Origin: Bacteroidales bacterium
GTDB taxonomy: Bacteria; Bacteroidota; Bacteroidia; Bacteroidales; UBA12077
Assembly: GCA_021740225.1 (NCBI GenBank)
Contig: JAIPAF010000003.1
Coordinates: 1-37,330 of the forward strand
Direction of reading: 5' to 3'
DNA length: 37,330 nt
The position numbers and the translations under genes were made by a program. The number at the start of each line of letters is the position of its first letter. Within the stretch, counting starts at the first letter, position 1. The notes beneath the pieces are model-generated. The model did no database searches and was not told the origin of the DNA. It saw only the letters and a program-made list of their open reading frames with translations. This document shows positions 16,225 to 25,700 of the stretch, in pieces.

Positions 16225-19200
16225 ATGTTTTCTTTCAAAAATTTTAATACGGTTGCCCGGTTTGAGTCCAAAACACTCATGCGGAGCTGGTTCTTGCGTA
16301 TTTTTGCAATCATTGCCTTTATCGTACTGATCTTTTTTAATATCCTCGTTTCGCAGCAGGATTTTTCCCCCAGAGTGCTCAGAGGATTACCCACCAATAT
16401 TCCCTACGCATCCCTGTTGATATTTAATGTTATTCAGGCTGTTATAGCTGTTTTCCTTGCAACTGATTTTATGAAAAGGGATAAAAAACAGGATACAACA
16501 GAAGTAATTTACGTACGCTCACTTTCCAATGCAGAATATATTTGGGGCAAAGTATTTGGAAATTTAAAGGTTTTTCTCGGCCTGAATGTGCTTATCCTGC
16601 TTATTCCACTCATATTCACTCTGGTTACCCAGGATATGACACTAAACCTGTTGGGTTACGGCTTATATTTTCTTTTAATTTCACTGCCCACATTATTATT
16701 CATTTTTGGATTATCATTCTTTCTGATGGCATGGCTGAGGAACCAGGCTATCGTATTGCTTGTGCTGTTGGGCTACATTGCCTTAACCCTGTTTTATCTG
16801 GACGATAAGCTCTACTACATCTTTGATTACATGTCATTCAACATTCCCATGATATGGTCGGAATTTATTGGTCTGGCGGATTCTTCCCGTATTATAATGC
16901 ACAGGGCATTATACGTTTCACTGGGAATTGCAATGGTTTTCCTTACGGTTCTTTTAATGAAACGCCTTCGTCAGTCCAATTCGGCTTACTGGATTTCATG
17001 GACCGGCGGGATTCTATTCCTGGGAATTGCTGTATTCCTTGCTGCAAATCATATCGAAAAGGAGACTTCTATGCGCCAATTCCGGAACAAGTTGATCGCC
17101 CTGAATGATCAGTATCTTCAGAATAATTTGCCGAGGGTTCGGGAATATGATCTTGATCTTGTCCACAAAGGAGATAAGGTTCAGATGGTGGCTGAAATGG
17201 AAGTGCTCAATCCCACCGGCGAAAAGCTCGACTCTCTTATTTTCAGCTTAAACCCAGGATTTAAACTGAACAGATGTACCATTGATGGTCAAGAAAACGG
17301 ATACAGAAAAGACCATCATTTGGTTATTATCGATAAAACTTTGAAGCCCGGGGATTCAACTAATATCACTCTACATTATGCCGGCCGGCCAGATGAAAGG
17401 GTATGCTATCTGGATGTTCCAAACCGGCTTCTGTTCAGAGGCGAACATATGATCTTGTTCAGAATGCCTAAAAAATTCAGCTTCACTACTCCCGGTTATC
17501 TGATGTTTACACCGGAACTTTTATGGTATCCTGTAGCGGGAACTGGGTTCTCAACCAAAAATGTAGCGGGTTTCCGAAAGAATTTTGCAGAATATCAATT
17601 GACAGTAGAACCTGCCAAAAATATGACGGTACTCAGTCAGGGGAAAGCCGAAAGGGAAAACGAAAAATGGGTCTTTGAACCCGGAAAACCTATGACATGC
17701 ATGTCGGTTATTGCCGGAAAATACCAGCGGGATTCCCTTACGGTAGATAACATAACCTACAACATCTATCATAAAGCCGGTCATGACATATACAATCCCT
17801 TCTTTAACGATATCCGGGATACCATCCCATCGATCATTAAAACTGTAATGGGGAATTATGAGTCGGATCTGCATCTGGAATATCCCTTTGAAAATTTTTC
17901 CATTATTGAAGTACCGGCTCAATTTCATGCCTATAAGAAGAATTTCACCCTTGCCAATGAAGCTACTTTACCCCAAATGGTATTGATGAAGGAACGTGCA
18001 TTCTCTTTAGACGGTGCTGATTTTCCCCGGTCTTTAAGAAGAAGGCTAACACGGAGTGATAGGGATCGTTCGGCTGAGGATATAAAAGCCGAATTGTTCA
18101 GGCAATTCATTCAGTCCAACTTTATCGAAGGTGAGGATTTTCGCAGGGGGTGGTTCAGAGCCGAGGACATCAGTGGCAACACAAAAATATTCCCCAATTT
18201 TATTTCCTATACCAATGATTTTGGAGTTAAGGAACTTCCCGTGATGAATCCGGTCCTTGAGCGATACATAGAAAGTCGCAGCACAGAAGAGGACAGGAGC
18301 AGATTCTTAGGTAACGACGGAGTGGGAGAAGAAGAGAGAGCAAATCTTCTGTTGAAGAATAATTCATTCGCCGAGTTGATGAGCGATACAGCCCATTTTG
18401 TCCGTCTCAGTGATGTAATCGATATCAAAGGGAGTTACTTTATTGATCTGATGAAGCATTTCTCAGGAAATTTCGACTTCGATCCGGTGCTTGACAGCTT
18501 TATTGTAGCTTCGCGCTATCAAAACAACACCGGTGAGATATTCCTGGATTACATGAAAAACAGATATAATGTAAACACAGAAAAGTATATGAACGACTGG
18601 CTATATTCCAAACAGTTGCCTGCATTTGAATTCACCGATATGGATGCTTACTCTTATTATGAAAAGGAGCGGCCCAGGTATCAGGCAGAAATTACCATCA
18701 CAAATACAGGCAAAGGTTTGGGTATCGTAAATTTGAACATGCGTATAGGACGACGGAGAAACAGCAGTTTGTCGGAAGAAAAGACGGTCATCCTGGATCC
18801 GGGGCAAAGCAAAAGAATCGGATTGTCTGTGGGTGAAGAACCCTCCATGTTAATTGTCAATACGCTTGTCTCTTCCAATTTGCCTTCCACCCTGAATTTT
18901 CCTTTGCAGGATATTAAAGAAGACAAGGATGCCAATGGCGGTGAATTTATCCGGGAGGTGGAACCGCCTTCCTCCGGGGATGAAGCCATTATAGTAGACA
19001 ATGAGGATCCTTCGTTCCGTGTCTTAGTCCCTGAAAAAGCTATAAAGCTGAGGGACCTTATTCAAAACAACCAAAGCCGGGAAGAATATACAGGGGTAAA
19101 TCCCTGGCGTCCACCGGAAGAATGGCAAAAAGCCATCCACAGCAAGTTTTACGGAGAGGTCAAATTATCGGCCAATTATGTCAGAGCCGGTAATGGAGAA

Positions 19201-19509
19201 CAAAAAGCTCTTTGGATGGTGCCCATAAAGGATGGGGGATACTACGAAGTACAGGCCTATGTCTCCGATGCAGGACTACAGCCACAATGGGGCCGCGGCG
19301 GAGAGAATAACGAAGAAAAACTTTATCATTATAAGATATTCCATGACAGCGGTGAAGAGGTTATTCCGGTTAATGCCAGAAACTATGAGGGCGACTGGGT
19401 CTCGCTGGGAGAATATTATTTTTCCCCGGATTCAGCAAAAATTCAAATATCCAATCAATCCAAAGCCAGAACGGTGGTCGCTGACGCCGTTAAACTAATC
19501 CAAAAATAA
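16225..19509 (+). CDS. ABC-2 permease fused to an inactive M1-aminopeptidase-like region and a C-terminal golvesin-like domain
   Basis: This 1094-aa protein has three parts. Residues 1-283 hold about seven membrane helices of an ABC-2 type permease (near 20-42, 57-77, 108-132, 140-165, 170-192, 225-245 and 255-275). From about 300 to 960 is an extracytoplasmic region resembling the M1 peptidase layout: a beta-rich start (YDLDLVHKGDKVQMVAEMEV), then FENFSIIEVPAQF (about 555-567), then helical segments to LDYMKNRYNVNTEKYMNDWL. ABC permease/M1 fusions are a known family, but I find no HEXXH anywhere, so catalysis by the M1 mechanism is unlikely. Residues about 958-1094 (YYEVQAYVSDAG, WVSLGEYYFS, VVADAVKLIQ) match the pattern of golvesin/xanthan-lyase-type carbohydrate-associated beta-sandwiches. 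It likely pairs with the ATPase at 15314. Confidence 0.82.
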   Translation: MFSFKNFNTVARFESKTLMRSWFLRIFAIIAFIVLIFFNILVSQQDFSPRVLRGLPTNIPYASLLIFNVIQAVIAVFLATDFMKRDKKQDTTEVIYVRSLSNAEYIWGKVFGNLKVFLGLNVLILLIPLIFTLVTQDMTLNLLGYGLYFLLISLPTLLFIFGLSFFLMAWLRNQAIVLLVLLGYIALTLFYLDDKLYYIFDYMSFNIPMIWSEFIGLADSSRIIMHRALYVSLGIAMVFLTVLLMKRLRQSNSAYWISWTGGILFLGIAVFLAANHIEKETSMRQFRNKLIALNDQYLQNNLPRVREYDLDLVHKGDKVQMVAEMEVLNPTGEKLDSLIFSLNPGFKLNRCTIDGQENGYRKDHHLVIIDKTLKPGDSTNITLHYAGRPDERVCYLDVPNRLLFRGEHMILFRMPKKFSFTTPGYLMFTPELLWYPVAGTGFSTKNVAGFRKNFAEYQLTVEPAKNMTVLSQGKAERENEKWVFEPGKPMTCMSVIAGKYQRDSLTVDNITYNIYHKAGHDIYNPFFNDIRDTIPSIIKTVMGNYESDLHLEYPFENFSIIEVPAQFHAYKKNFTLANEATLPQMVLMKERAFSLDGADFPRSLRRRLTRSDRDRSAEDIKAELFRQFIQSNFIEGEDFRRGWFRAEDISGNTKIFPNFISYTNDFGVKELPVMNPVLERYIESRSTEEDRSRFLGNDGVGEEERANLLLKNNSFAELMSDTAHFVRLSDVIDIKGSYFIDLMKHFSGNFDFDPVLDSFIVASRYQNNTGEIFLDYMKNRYNVNTEKYMNDWLYSKQLPAFEFTDMDAYSYYEKERPRYQAEITITNTGKGLGIVNLNMRIGRRRNSSLSEEKTVILDPGQSKRIGLSVGEEPSMLIVNTLVSSNLPSTLNFPLQDIKEDKDANGGEFIREVEPPSSGDEAIIVDNEDPSFRVLVPEKAIKLRDLIQNNQSREEYTGVNPWRPPEEWQKAIHSKFYGEVKLSANYVRAGNGEQKALWMVPIKDGGYYEVQAYVSDAGLQPQWGRGGENNEEKLYHYKIFHDSGEEVIPVNARNYEGDWVSLGEYYFSPDSAKIQISNQSKARTVVADAVKLIQK

Positions 19510-19515
19510 ATCATT

Positions 19516-20997
19516 ATGATTCTAAAACGCTTTATTGCTATCTTTTTTTTATCTTTTTTGGTTGTATCAGCCGGCGCACAACAGTTGCTGACACTTGAAG
19601 AAGCGTTGGAAATTGCCAACGACAACAGCCCGGAAGTAAGAAAAAGCCGATTGAACAGGCAACGCAGCAAAAATTTTCTGGATGCGCAAAGGGCTTCGCT
19701 AAAAACCAATTTCAACCTTTCTCTTGAGCCTTTCAACTACTCAAGAGAAGAACGATTTTATGAAATGGAATCCAGGTGGCAAACCACCGAAATGTATTCC
19801 AGCATGGCCAATTTTAGCATTTCTCAGCCAATCACGCTTACAGACGGGGAACTATCCCTGAACAACCGGCTTGCCTGGCAACATTCCACCACGGAAGTAG
19901 GCACACAACTAAACGAAGATATTGCTTTCAGTAACAATTTGTTTCTGCAGTACGAACAGCCCCTGTTCTCCTATAATGAAACCAAACAGAATCTGGAAGA
20001 ACTGGAGCTGGATTACGAAAGGTCAGACATACAATACAGGCTTCAAAAGCTAAACACAGAGGTACAGGTAACCAGAAGCTATTATAATTTGTATGCCTCT
20101 CAAATGGCATTGGAAATATCCAGAGAAGAACTGAAAAATCAGAAGGAGAATTACCAGGTTGTGCAAAACAAAGTAGATGCCGATTTACTGGCCTTAGAGG
20201 AACTTTATCAGGCGGAAGTTAACCTGACCTCGGCACGTTCACAGGTTTATACCCGTGAAGTTCAGCTCCAAAATGCGAAGGATGATTTCAAACAACTCAT
20301 TGGAATGGATCTGGACAGAAATTTCAGGGTTGAACTCGATATAGAGATCGATTCGGTAGATATAAACATGGATAAAGCCATACAGAATGCCCTTGGATCT
20401 CGCCTGGAGATCCGCAACCGGGAGATCGAACTTCAAAACGCCAAGTTCAACCTCATTGAAACCAGTGACCGGAATAAATTTAAAGGAAATGTATCGGTTT
20501 CTGTTGGTGTTCAAGGAGTAGACAAACAATTTGCTGATATGTACGATGTACCTACAACCAGCCCTTCCATTTCGCTAAGCTTTAACGTTCCCATCTGGGA
20601 CTGGGGGGCTCGCGAAGCCCGTATAAAAGCTGCTAAATTGAATGTACAATCCAATCGGATTGATTTGAATGAGGAGTCCAAATCGATTAACCTGGGCATT
20701 CGCCAAACTATACGGAACCTAAGGAATTATAAGAATCAGATAGAGATAGCCAGAAAGAATCAAAAGAATGCCCAACTGACTTATGATATCAACCTGGAAC
20801 GGTACAACAGGGGTGATCTTACCGGAATGGATATTCAGCAATACCAGAACCAACTAAGTCAGGCGAAAATGGATCTGACCACAGCCCTCATCGATTATAA
20901 AATGGAACTGCTTAATCTTAAAATGCAGACGCTGTACGATTTTATAGAAAATGAACCGTTGCTCCCCAAAAATGTAGTTAACAGTATTTTAGAATAA
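19516..20997 (+). CDS. TolC-family outer-membrane efflux protein
   Basis: This 493-aa outer-membrane factor begins with a signal peptide, MILKRFIAIFFLSFLVVSAG, followed by QQLLTLEEALEIANDNSPEV, the standard opening of OEP-domain proteins. The rest consists of two structural repeats rich in long amphipathic helices, for example ALEISREELKNQKENYQVV and LNLGIRQTIRNLRNYKNQIE, around predicted beta-strand segments with aromatic residues. It should form a trimeric channel and periplasmic tunnel that docks with the adaptor encoded 5 bp downstream. It has no lipobox, unlike NodT/OprM relatives. It is the only outer-membrane factor in the cluster, so all pump modules presumably share it. Confidence 0.92.
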   Translation: MILKRFIAIFFLSFLVVSAGAQQLLTLEEALEIANDNSPEVRKSRLNRQRSKNFLDAQRASLKTNFNLSLEPFNYSREERFYEMESRWQTTEMYSSMANFSISQPITLTDGELSLNNRLAWQHSTTEVGTQLNEDIAFSNNLFLQYEQPLFSYNETKQNLEELELDYERSDIQYRLQKLNTEVQVTRSYYNLYASQMALEISREELKNQKENYQVVQNKVDADLLALEELYQAEVNLTSARSQVYTREVQLQNAKDDFKQLIGMDLDRNFRVELDIEIDSVDINMDKAIQNALGSRLEIRNREIELQNAKFNLIETSDRNKFKGNVSVSVGVQGVDKQFADMYDVPTTSPSISLSFNVPIWDWGAREARIKAAKLNVQSNRIDLNEESKSINLGIRQTIRNLRNYKNQIEIARKNQKNAQLTYDINLERYNRGDLTGMDIQQYQNQLSQAKMDLTTALIDYKMELLNLKMQTLYDFIENEPLLPKNVVNSILE

Positions 20998-21002
20998 TAA
21001 AC

Positions 21003-22088
21003 ATGAATTGTATGCATACAAAAACTTTTTTCTTTTTACGAATCCTTTCCGCTATCACCCTCTTTGCGATGATGATTTCCGGGTGTAACCAGGGAGAGAT
21101 CAGCAGAGACAGTGATGTTGCCGTACCTGTGTCGGTTACGGAAGCCAATTATGAAGCCATTAGTGAATTCCTGCAAACCACCGGCACAGTGAATGCTGTT
21201 CATTCAGCAGAGCTGGTGACCAAAGTGGAAGGAGATTATTTTCTTCAAACCAATCCGAGAACCAACCAAAAGTTTGCCCTGGGTGATCAGATAAAAGAAG
21301 GGGAAACACTAATAAAGCTAAAAAACAGGGAATATGAGCTGGGTATTCAGATTGAATCAGTAAAACTGGAGCAGAAAATAGCCAAACAGGAATATGAAAA
21401 GCAACAAGCTCTATACGAAAAGGGGGGGGTGACCCTTCGGGAACTGACCAATGCCGAAAAAACTTATATCAATGCCCAGAATGCTTTAGAAGAAGCCAAA
21501 CTGAACCTGAACAAGCTTTCCGTAACCGCTCCCATCACCGGATTTATCACTCAACTACCCTACTATACCCCGGGAACCCATATGAATGCCAATACCAACG
21601 TTGCCAAAATAATGGATTACCGTGAATTGATGCTGGAAGTGAGTTTTCCGGAGAAAACCCTGCCGATAATTCAGACCGGCCAACAAGTAAGAATAAATCA
21701 TTATTCCCTGGATACAGCGCAAGCCCTTGAGGGTAGAGTAACGGAGATTTCTCCTGCTGTGGATCCGGACACCCGTATGTTTGATGCCAAAATCCGGGTA
21801 CAGAATCAACAAAAACGGCTTCGGCCGGGAATGTTCGTAAAAGCCAATGTTATGGTAGAACATAAAGACAGTGTGATCACTCTGCCGCGGGAAATCGTGC
21901 TCGAGAGAAACGACCGGCAGATCGTATATGTGGTCCAGCAAGACCGGGCCCATGAAAGAAATGTAGTAACGGGAATTGAATCCGGCGACAGGGTTGAGAT
22001 CATTGACGGGATTGAAGAGGATGAACGGGTGGTCACCGACGGCTACGAAACACTGAGGGACCGGAGTAGGGTGAAGGTGCTGCAATGA
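21003..22088 (+). CDS. Periplasmic adaptor / membrane-fusion lipoprotein (AcrA/MacA-like, HlyD superfamily)
   Basis: This 361-aa adaptor has a lipoprotein signal with MISGC (lipidated cysteine near residue 28), which would anchor it in the inner-membrane outer leaflet. Its two lipoyl half-motifs surround a helical hairpin (about 113-160; VKLEQKIAKQEYEKQQALYE and ELTNAEKTYINAQNALEEAK). The hairpin is short, as in RND adaptors. Beyond APITGFI come the beta-barrel region with RPGMFVKANVMVEHKDSVI and the C-terminal membrane-proximal domain with GIEEDERVVTDGYETLRD. It should bridge the inner-membrane pumps to the TolC-like channel. The stop is directly followed by the octamer repeats of the inserted element. 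Confidence 0.92.
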   Translation: MNCMHTKTFFFLRILSAITLFAMMISGCNQGEISRDSDVAVPVSVTEANYEAISEFLQTTGTVNAVHSAELVTKVEGDYFLQTNPRTNQKFALGDQIKEGETLIKLKNREYELGIQIESVKLEQKIAKQEYEKQQALYEKGGVTLRELTNAEKTYINAQNALEEAKLNLNKLSVTAPITGFITQLPYYTPGTHMNANTNVAKIMDYRELMLEVSFPEKTLPIIQTGQQVRINHYSLDTAQALEGRVTEISPAVDPDTRMFDAKIRVQNQQKRLRPGMFVKANVMVEHKDSVITLPREIVLERNDRQIVYVVQQDRAHERNVVTGIESGDRVEIIDGIEEDERVVTDGYETLRDRSRVKVLQ

Positions 22089-22089
22089 A

Positions 22090-22141
22090 GAATGTGAGAA
22101 TGCGTGAATGCGAGAATGTGAGAATGCATGAATGCGAGAAT
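22090..22141 (+). repeat. Left octamer array
   Basis: Six full units and a half unit with an 8-bp period: GAATGTGA, GAATGCGT, GAATGCGA, GAATGTGA, GAATGCAT, GAATGCGA, GAAT. The first three units are repeated by the next three with one mismatch, giving a 24-bp higher-order period. Confidence 0.9.
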
Positions 22142-22167
22142 AAAATAATAAAATTTAAGTAAGAAAG

Positions 22168-22539
22168 ATGACCGAAAAAGAAATTTTTATTGAAAAGTTG
22201 AAGAAAATTACAAAAGAATTCGCTGTAGATATAATTTTCTTTTGTAATGCATTGAAGACCTGCAAAGCATCATCGGTTGTTGAATATCAGCTTGTAAAAT
22301 GTGCAACCTCAACGGGGGCAAATTACAGATCCGCTTGCAGAGCGAGATCCAAAGCTGAATTTTTTAGTAAAATTTGCATTGTTTTAGAAGAAGCCGATGA
22401 GTCGGACTACTGGCTTGAGATAATAGATACTGCCGGATTATCTGATAACAAAAAAGAATTGACAAGACTCAGAAAAGAAGCCAATGAAATAATAAGAATC
22501 ATAGGAAAAGCAAAAAATTCATCTTTTCCTAACAAATAG
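22168..22539 (+). CDS. Four-helix-bundle protein (23S rRNA intervening-sequence protein family, PF05635/TIGR02436)
   Basis: This 123-aa protein has the family core VEYQLVKCATSTGANYRSAC, then RARSKAEFFSKICIVLEEAD and ESDYWLEI, followed by a C-terminal helix. Relatives are encoded inside 23S rRNA intervening sequences (Leptospira, Coxiella), as free-standing genes in Bacteroidota, and as the Avd accessory protein of diversity-generating retroelements. These form pentameric, basic, nucleic-acid-binding barrels, but the cellular job of free-standing copies is unknown. The gene is more AT-rich than the pump genes around it and sits between inverted octamer arrays, which points to a later insertion into the operon. 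No reverse transcriptase or rRNA is near, so a DGR or rRNA-IVS context is not supported. Confidence 0.88.
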   Translation: MTEKEIFIEKLKKITKEFAVDIIFFCNALKTCKASSVVEYQLVKCATSTGANYRSACRARSKAEFFSKICIVLEEADESDYWLEIIDTAGLSDNKKELTRLRKEANEIIRIIGKAKNSSFPNK

Positions 22540-22591
22540 TTAAAATTCAACTATTCATGCGTACAATCATTAAAATCTCCATACTTTCACT

Positions 22592-22655
22592 CATTCATAC
22601 ATTGAAGCATTCAAACATTCATGCATTCACGCATTTTAGCATCCAAGCATTTCAT
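22592..22655 (-). repeat. Right octamer array, inverted relative to the left one
   Basis: Eight units with an 8-bp period: CATTCATA, CATTGAAG, CATTCAAA, CATTCATG, CATTCACG, CATTTTAG, CATCCAAG, CATTTCAT. It is more degenerate than the left array. The RND gene starts 50 bp later. Confidence 0.85.
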
Positions 22656-22705
22656 AACTAATATATCATAACATAAAGAACCACATTACAGATAAAAAGG
22701 ATTCC

Positions 22706-25700
22706 ATGATAAAACTAACCCGCTTCTCAGTAAAATACCCGGTAACCATTACAATGCTTGTTTTTGCAGTCCTGCTTCTCGGTTACATCTCATTTAACCG
22801 CCTGGGGACGGACTTGTTTCCCGATTTAAGAAATCCGCGGTTGTTTGTAGAACTTCATTCCGGAGAAAAACCCCCTTCGGAAATTGAATCGAGGTTTGCA
22901 GAAAACATAGAAAGTCTGGGTATACGCCAAAACGGAGTGACCGATGTTTCCACGGAGATTGGTACAGGAAGGATGTTAACCACCATTCATTATGAATGGG
23001 GACAGGACATGAATGCTGCCTTTCTTGATCTACAAAAAGCACTTTCTTCTGTGGCCACCAATCAGGAAGTGGACGAGCTTAACATCTACCAGAACGATCC
23101 CAACGCCGCACCCATCATGAGGGTAATCGTCAGTAATGCGGACATCAATGATATGAATCTGCTGCGACAGACGGCGGAGAATTATATTTATAACCAGTTG
23201 GTGCGGCTGAATGGAGTGGCCGATGTTGAACTCTCCGGTGAAGAAGAGGCGCAACTGCTCATTCAAACGGAAAGCTATCTTATGGACGCTCACGGTCTAT
23301 CCATGGACGAGATATCTTCCCGTATTCAGGCTTTCAACCGTGATATCAGCGGGGGTACGCTTGAGGAAAAAGGAACGGAATATCTCATCACGGGAGAAAG
23401 TTTATTGGGAAAGGTGGAGGATTTTCGCAACCTGATTGTGGGATACCAGCAGAAAACTTCCAGAAACAATGAGCGCACTCAAATTCCTGTCACCCTTGAA
23501 CAAGTGGCTGATGTGCAAATGAAAAACAAAGACCCTGATAACATGGTTTACTTCAACGGGGAGCGGTGTATCGGACTTGCCATTTACAAGGAGCAGGGCA
23601 AAAACACCGTGGATATAGTAAAATTGGTAGACCAGGCCCTGACTGATTTAAACAAGGCTTTGCCGGGCTACCGGTTCACCGTTGTAGAAAACCAGGGAGA
23701 ATACATTGACCAGGCCATTGGTGAAGTAGAAAACACTGCCCTTATCGGTATTTTATTGGCGGTTTTCGTGCTTTTCCTATTTTTACGGCGATTGCGTGTA
23801 ACGCTCATTGTTTCGGTGGCCATCCCCATATCAATCATTGCCACTTTTAATCTAATGTATTTTAACGGTTTAAGCCTAAATGTAATGACATTGGGTGGTC
23901 TTGCCCTCGGGGCCGGTATGCTGGTGGATAATGCCATTGTAGTAATCGAAAATATATTCCGCCACATCGAAGAGGGTTCCTCTGTGAAAGATGCTGCCAT
24001 ACAAGGCACGGCAGAGATGGGAGGAGCCATTACAGCCTCTACACTCACCACCATCGTAGTATTTTTACCTATTGTATACCTGCATGGTGAATCGGGCGAA
24101 TTATTCAAGGAAGAAGCCTGGACCGTGGCATTTTCTCTCTTGTCCTCTCTTTTTGTTGCTCTGCTTGTTATTCCGGTAATGACGGATAAGTGGATCAAAG
24201 CGGAGCGGAAAAAAACATTGAAATCAGTAAATATAGGGTGGTATGGCCGGTGGCTGAGCGGGATTCTCAACAAGCGATGGCTCGTTATTGGACTCAGTGC
24301 AGGTTTGATCGGCTTTGCCGCTTTATTGCTGCCGCGCGTGGGAAGTGAATTCATGCCCAAATCCCAGGGTGGCGCATTTGCTGTTTCAATAGAACTTCCC
24401 GGCGGTACCCGTTTGGAGAAAACAGCCAGGGTGGGCCGGCAGGTGCAGGCTATGATGGACGATGCCTTTGGTGATAAAGTGTCCTATTATTACCTGCATG
24501 TGGGACCCGGAACTGAAGAAGATGCTGCTACTACAGAACTAATGCAGGGAAGCAACTTCGCCAGCATTCAGGTACAACCCAAAGAGGGGGCGGTCATCCG
24601 CCCCGAAGAGGTGATTGCATTGACCAACTCCTCACTAGGTGATGTATCGGGCCTGAAAATAGAATACAAACAAAAACAAACAAGCCTGGATGAGATTCTG
24701 GGAACCGATGCATCTCCCCTTGTCGTCCAAACTTCCGGAGAAGAGCTGGAACAGATCGAATCGATCACCGAGAATATTCGTAAAGAACTTACAGGCATTG
24801 AAGGATTGTATGACGTAAAAACCAATTTTGATAAGGGCGCACCTGAAATTGAAGTCCGCGTAGACCGGTACCAGGCGGGAATGTACAATATCAGCCTGGA
24901 TCAGATAGTCAATCAGATTGAAAGGCAATTGACCGGAATGGAAATAGGGGAGTTCGACAGGGAAGGAGAGATGACCGATATTACCCTGAAATTACCTGAT
25001 TTGAGCAGAAAAGACCTTGAAGAGCTGGAGTTGAGATCGGGGAATCAGGTTATACGGCTGGACCAGATTGCCACCTTCCATACCGGTCAGTCACCGGGAA
25101 AGATATACCGGGAAAACCAAAAACGGGTGGGTAAAGTAATGGCCCGTATTGAAGAGGATATAACCCTGGATCGTGTGGTCAAAAAAGTAAATGCCAAACT
25201 GGCCGGGATAGAATTCCCAGCCCGTTATCAAACAGAAATCACAGGAGAAGAACAAAAGAGAGCAGAATCTTTCGCAAGTCTAAAATTTGCACTCATACTC
25301 TCCATCATTCTGGTATATATGGTGATGGCCTCGCAATTCGAAAGTCTGCTACATCCCATGACTATTCTGCTTTCACTGCCTCTTGCTTTCACCGGTCCCG
25401 TATTTTTATTTCTTGGAATAGGTGAATCATTTAACATCATAGCATATATTGGCATTATCATGCTGGCAGGAATAGCGGTGAACAACAGCATCATCCTTGT
25501 TGATGCCATCCGCCGGTATCAGCGACAGGGAATGGTAAAGCGGGATGCCATATTACAAGCCGGGCAAAACCGTATAAGACCCATTGTGATGACCAGCATT
25601 ACCACCATTCTGGCGCTATTACCGTTAACCATTGACTTCGGTCAGAGTGCCGAGCTCCGTTCCCCAATGGCCTGGGCTGTTATAGGAGGTTTGATCACAT

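Larger units (their letters stand above)
22090..22655. mobile_element. Putative small insertion carrying a four-helix-bundle gene between inverted octamer arrays
   Basis: A 52-bp array of GAATGNNN octamers starts 1 bp after the adaptor stop codon and is matched, on the opposite strand, by a 64-bp array of CATTNNNN octamers after the enclosed gene. Reverse-complementing the right array gives AATGCGTGAATGC, the same core as the left one. The block interrupts an otherwise tightly packed operon: a 617-bp gap where neighbours are 5-11 bp apart. No transposase is present. If mobile, it would be non-autonomous or use an unknown mechanism. The exact ends and any target duplication cannot be defined here. 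Confidence 0.5.

Noticed and set aside
22168-22539. Diversity-generating retroelement (Avd-like gene)
   Set aside because: No reverse transcriptase, template repeat or variable repeat is seen, and the gene fits the wider 23S-IVP four-helix-bundle family.
22090-22655. CRISPR array
   Set aside because: The octamer units are contiguous with no unique spacers, and there are no cas genes.
23668-24360. Minus-strand open frame of 230 codons inside the first RND gene
   Set aside because: It is antisense to conserved RND membrane helices; its serine/threonine-rich content is what the reverse of such helices gives.
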